A stretch of 64,000 bases of DNA, taken from Eublepharis macularius (Eukaryota; Chordata; Lepidosauria; Squamata; Eublepharidae). Position numbers and translations under genes: made by a program. Where the stretch lies: NCBI RefSeq assembly GCF_028583425.1, contig NC_072805.1:13278001-13342000 (forward strand), written 5' to 3'. Positions within the stretch are counted from its first letter, which is position 1; the number at the start of each line of letters is the position of its first letter. Below, in pieces: positions 63,050-64,000 of this stretch. The notes beneath the pieces are model-generated. The model saw only the letters and a program-made list of their open reading frames with translations, had not been told where the DNA came from and made no database searches.

Positions 63050-63285
63050 TGCACAGCATCAGGTTTTGTTTGGTTAACTCCCACACAGCCTCCTTATCAG
63101 TTAGGTTCACATACACCAGCTGCTCAATACTCTCCTGGCTGCATGGACAACTTTGCTGTTTCCTCTCACAAGAGAGAGTCTCAGTGTGTTCAGTCCATCT
63201 TTGTGGAGCTGGCTCTCAGGCACATGCTTCAAAGCCTTCAGTACCAACTCCTGATCATCAGAATTCAGGTTCTGGGATAGCAGCA
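63050..63285 (-). CDS. Putative helical-repeat exon of the same minus-strand gene
   Basis: The minus strand has a strong acceptor ('gtcttgtgcctttgtag', exon start 63,285) and a donor GCA/GTGAGTAC (exon end 63,050). The 5' half reads LLSQNLNSDDQELVLKALKH then VPESQLHKDGLNTLRLSLVR and GNSKVVHAARRVL, a HEAT/armadillo-like helical pattern also seen in the helical domain of large lipid-transfer proteins. The 3' half reads in another frame (QESIEQLVYVNLTDKEAVWE, LTKQNLML), so either a one-base frame change or two overlapping possibilities exist. Function not assigned; it may be a decayed gene. Confidence 0.4.
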
Positions 63286-63329
63286 CTACAAAGGCACAAG
63301 ACGGAGACACGATCACAGTACACATCATG

Positions 63330-64000
63330 GTAACTGGTTATGAGAAACCAAATCCAAAGCTGCCTCACTTCCAAAGGAGCATGTGGCACCTTTCAGTCCC
63401 TAAGGATCAAGTCCACATTATAACCCAACATGCAAGCCTTTAGCCATGGCTGCATTTCACACTAACCAAAAGGGCTCCACCGGGCATAACAAAACTGCTA
63501 GCCAAACCAAAGATTCACCAGAAATAAAGTCACATGTATCCTACGAATTTTTTTACTTTTTGTATATAGTAATTCAAAGTACAAAAGTGCTACCAATATT
63601 CTATACACACACACAATGCCATTCCGTCAGCACTAACGTCAGCAGACAGAGCAATGCTATTGTCAGAACTAACCAACATGGTGATGAGCTACTGAATTTC
63701 TAACGATTATCCATTTATTATAAGATTAAAACCTATAAAGAAGTTGAAGGCGAAACGGAAATGTGACTTGAAAATATGCTACCCAAACCTGTTGGCTCTT
63801 CGTTGTAGCATTTGGCTCTGGTGCTCTCCTATCTTGCAGCAGCCCTTGGAGGTCACTTCAATTAACAGCTTACATCAGCATCAATGACCTTCAAAAATAT
63901 ATGAGAGATCCAAGTCAAACAACAGATATTTACCAGTTCTATTTCATGCTTATTCACCAGTTGGACTTTTTTTTCAAATATACATATATATCATACATAT
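63330..64000. other. Right window edge, no recognised feature
   Basis: AT-rich sequence, probably intron of the minus-strand gene if that gene is real. A short CACACA run lies near 63,606. No coding block or RNA recognised. Confidence 0.4.

Noticed and set aside
60744-63285. FCSK (fucokinase), the expected convergent neighbour of COG4
   Set aside because: None of the putative exon peptides matches the fucokinase pyrophosphorylase-like or GHMP kinase sequence as I remember it.

Overview
This is a vertebrate nuclear DNA window, very probably from a squamate reptile (lizard or gecko). It holds two conserved spliced genes in a head-to-head pair and many reptile-type repeats: CR1 and L2-type LINE ends, tRNA-derived SINEs, a 5S-rRNA-headed SINE with a BovB/Sauria-type tail, hAT-like and foldback DNA elements, a Tc1-like transposon, a Tx1/L1-like LINE and a Ty3/Gypsy fossil. 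Nothing prokaryotic is present.

Left part (1-10 kb). The 5' part of SF3B3, subunit 3 of the SF3b splicing complex, lies on the minus strand. Seven exons can be placed, including the start codon at 7642-7640, and they encode about the first 355 residues. The rest of the gene lies beyond the left edge. A GC- and CpG-rich stretch at 9.48-10.18 kb separates SF3B3 from COG4 and looks like a shared bidirectional promoter, with a YY1-type motif overlapping the COG4 start codon.

Middle part (10-37.7 kb). COG4, a subunit of the Golgi tethering COG complex, is present on the plus strand with all 19 coding exons. Phases are continuous and give 776 residues with an intact C-terminus. A candidate poly(A) signal lies about 190 bases after the stop. 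The introns carry most of the SINEs, hAT-like elements and palindromic elements; several insertions are nested and keep target-site duplications. SF3B3 and COG4 are adjacent and divergent in mammals too, so this is ancient synteny. They share a promoter region but act in different places (nucleus and Golgi).

Right part (38-64 kb). About 41-59.4 kb is a dense cluster of mobile elements. It contains two copies of one non-LTR family in opposite orientations (about 41.3-44.2 kb minus, 58.15-59.4 kb plus) and a long degraded Tx1/L1-like element (44.8-49.2 kb) interrupted by GC-rich insertions. It also contains a truncated Tc1-like transposon (52.94-53.9 kb) and a degraded Ty3/Gypsy element (53.9-56.3 kb). 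Most unusual is an unrecognised family whose 3' part has expanded into a long proline-rich tandem array built around the peptide EMEWLPG (49.75-52.83 kb), with a separate compact copy at 56.7-57.34 kb. From 59.9 to 63.3 kb the minus strand shows splice-bounded coding-like blocks, probably the end of another gene that I could not identify.
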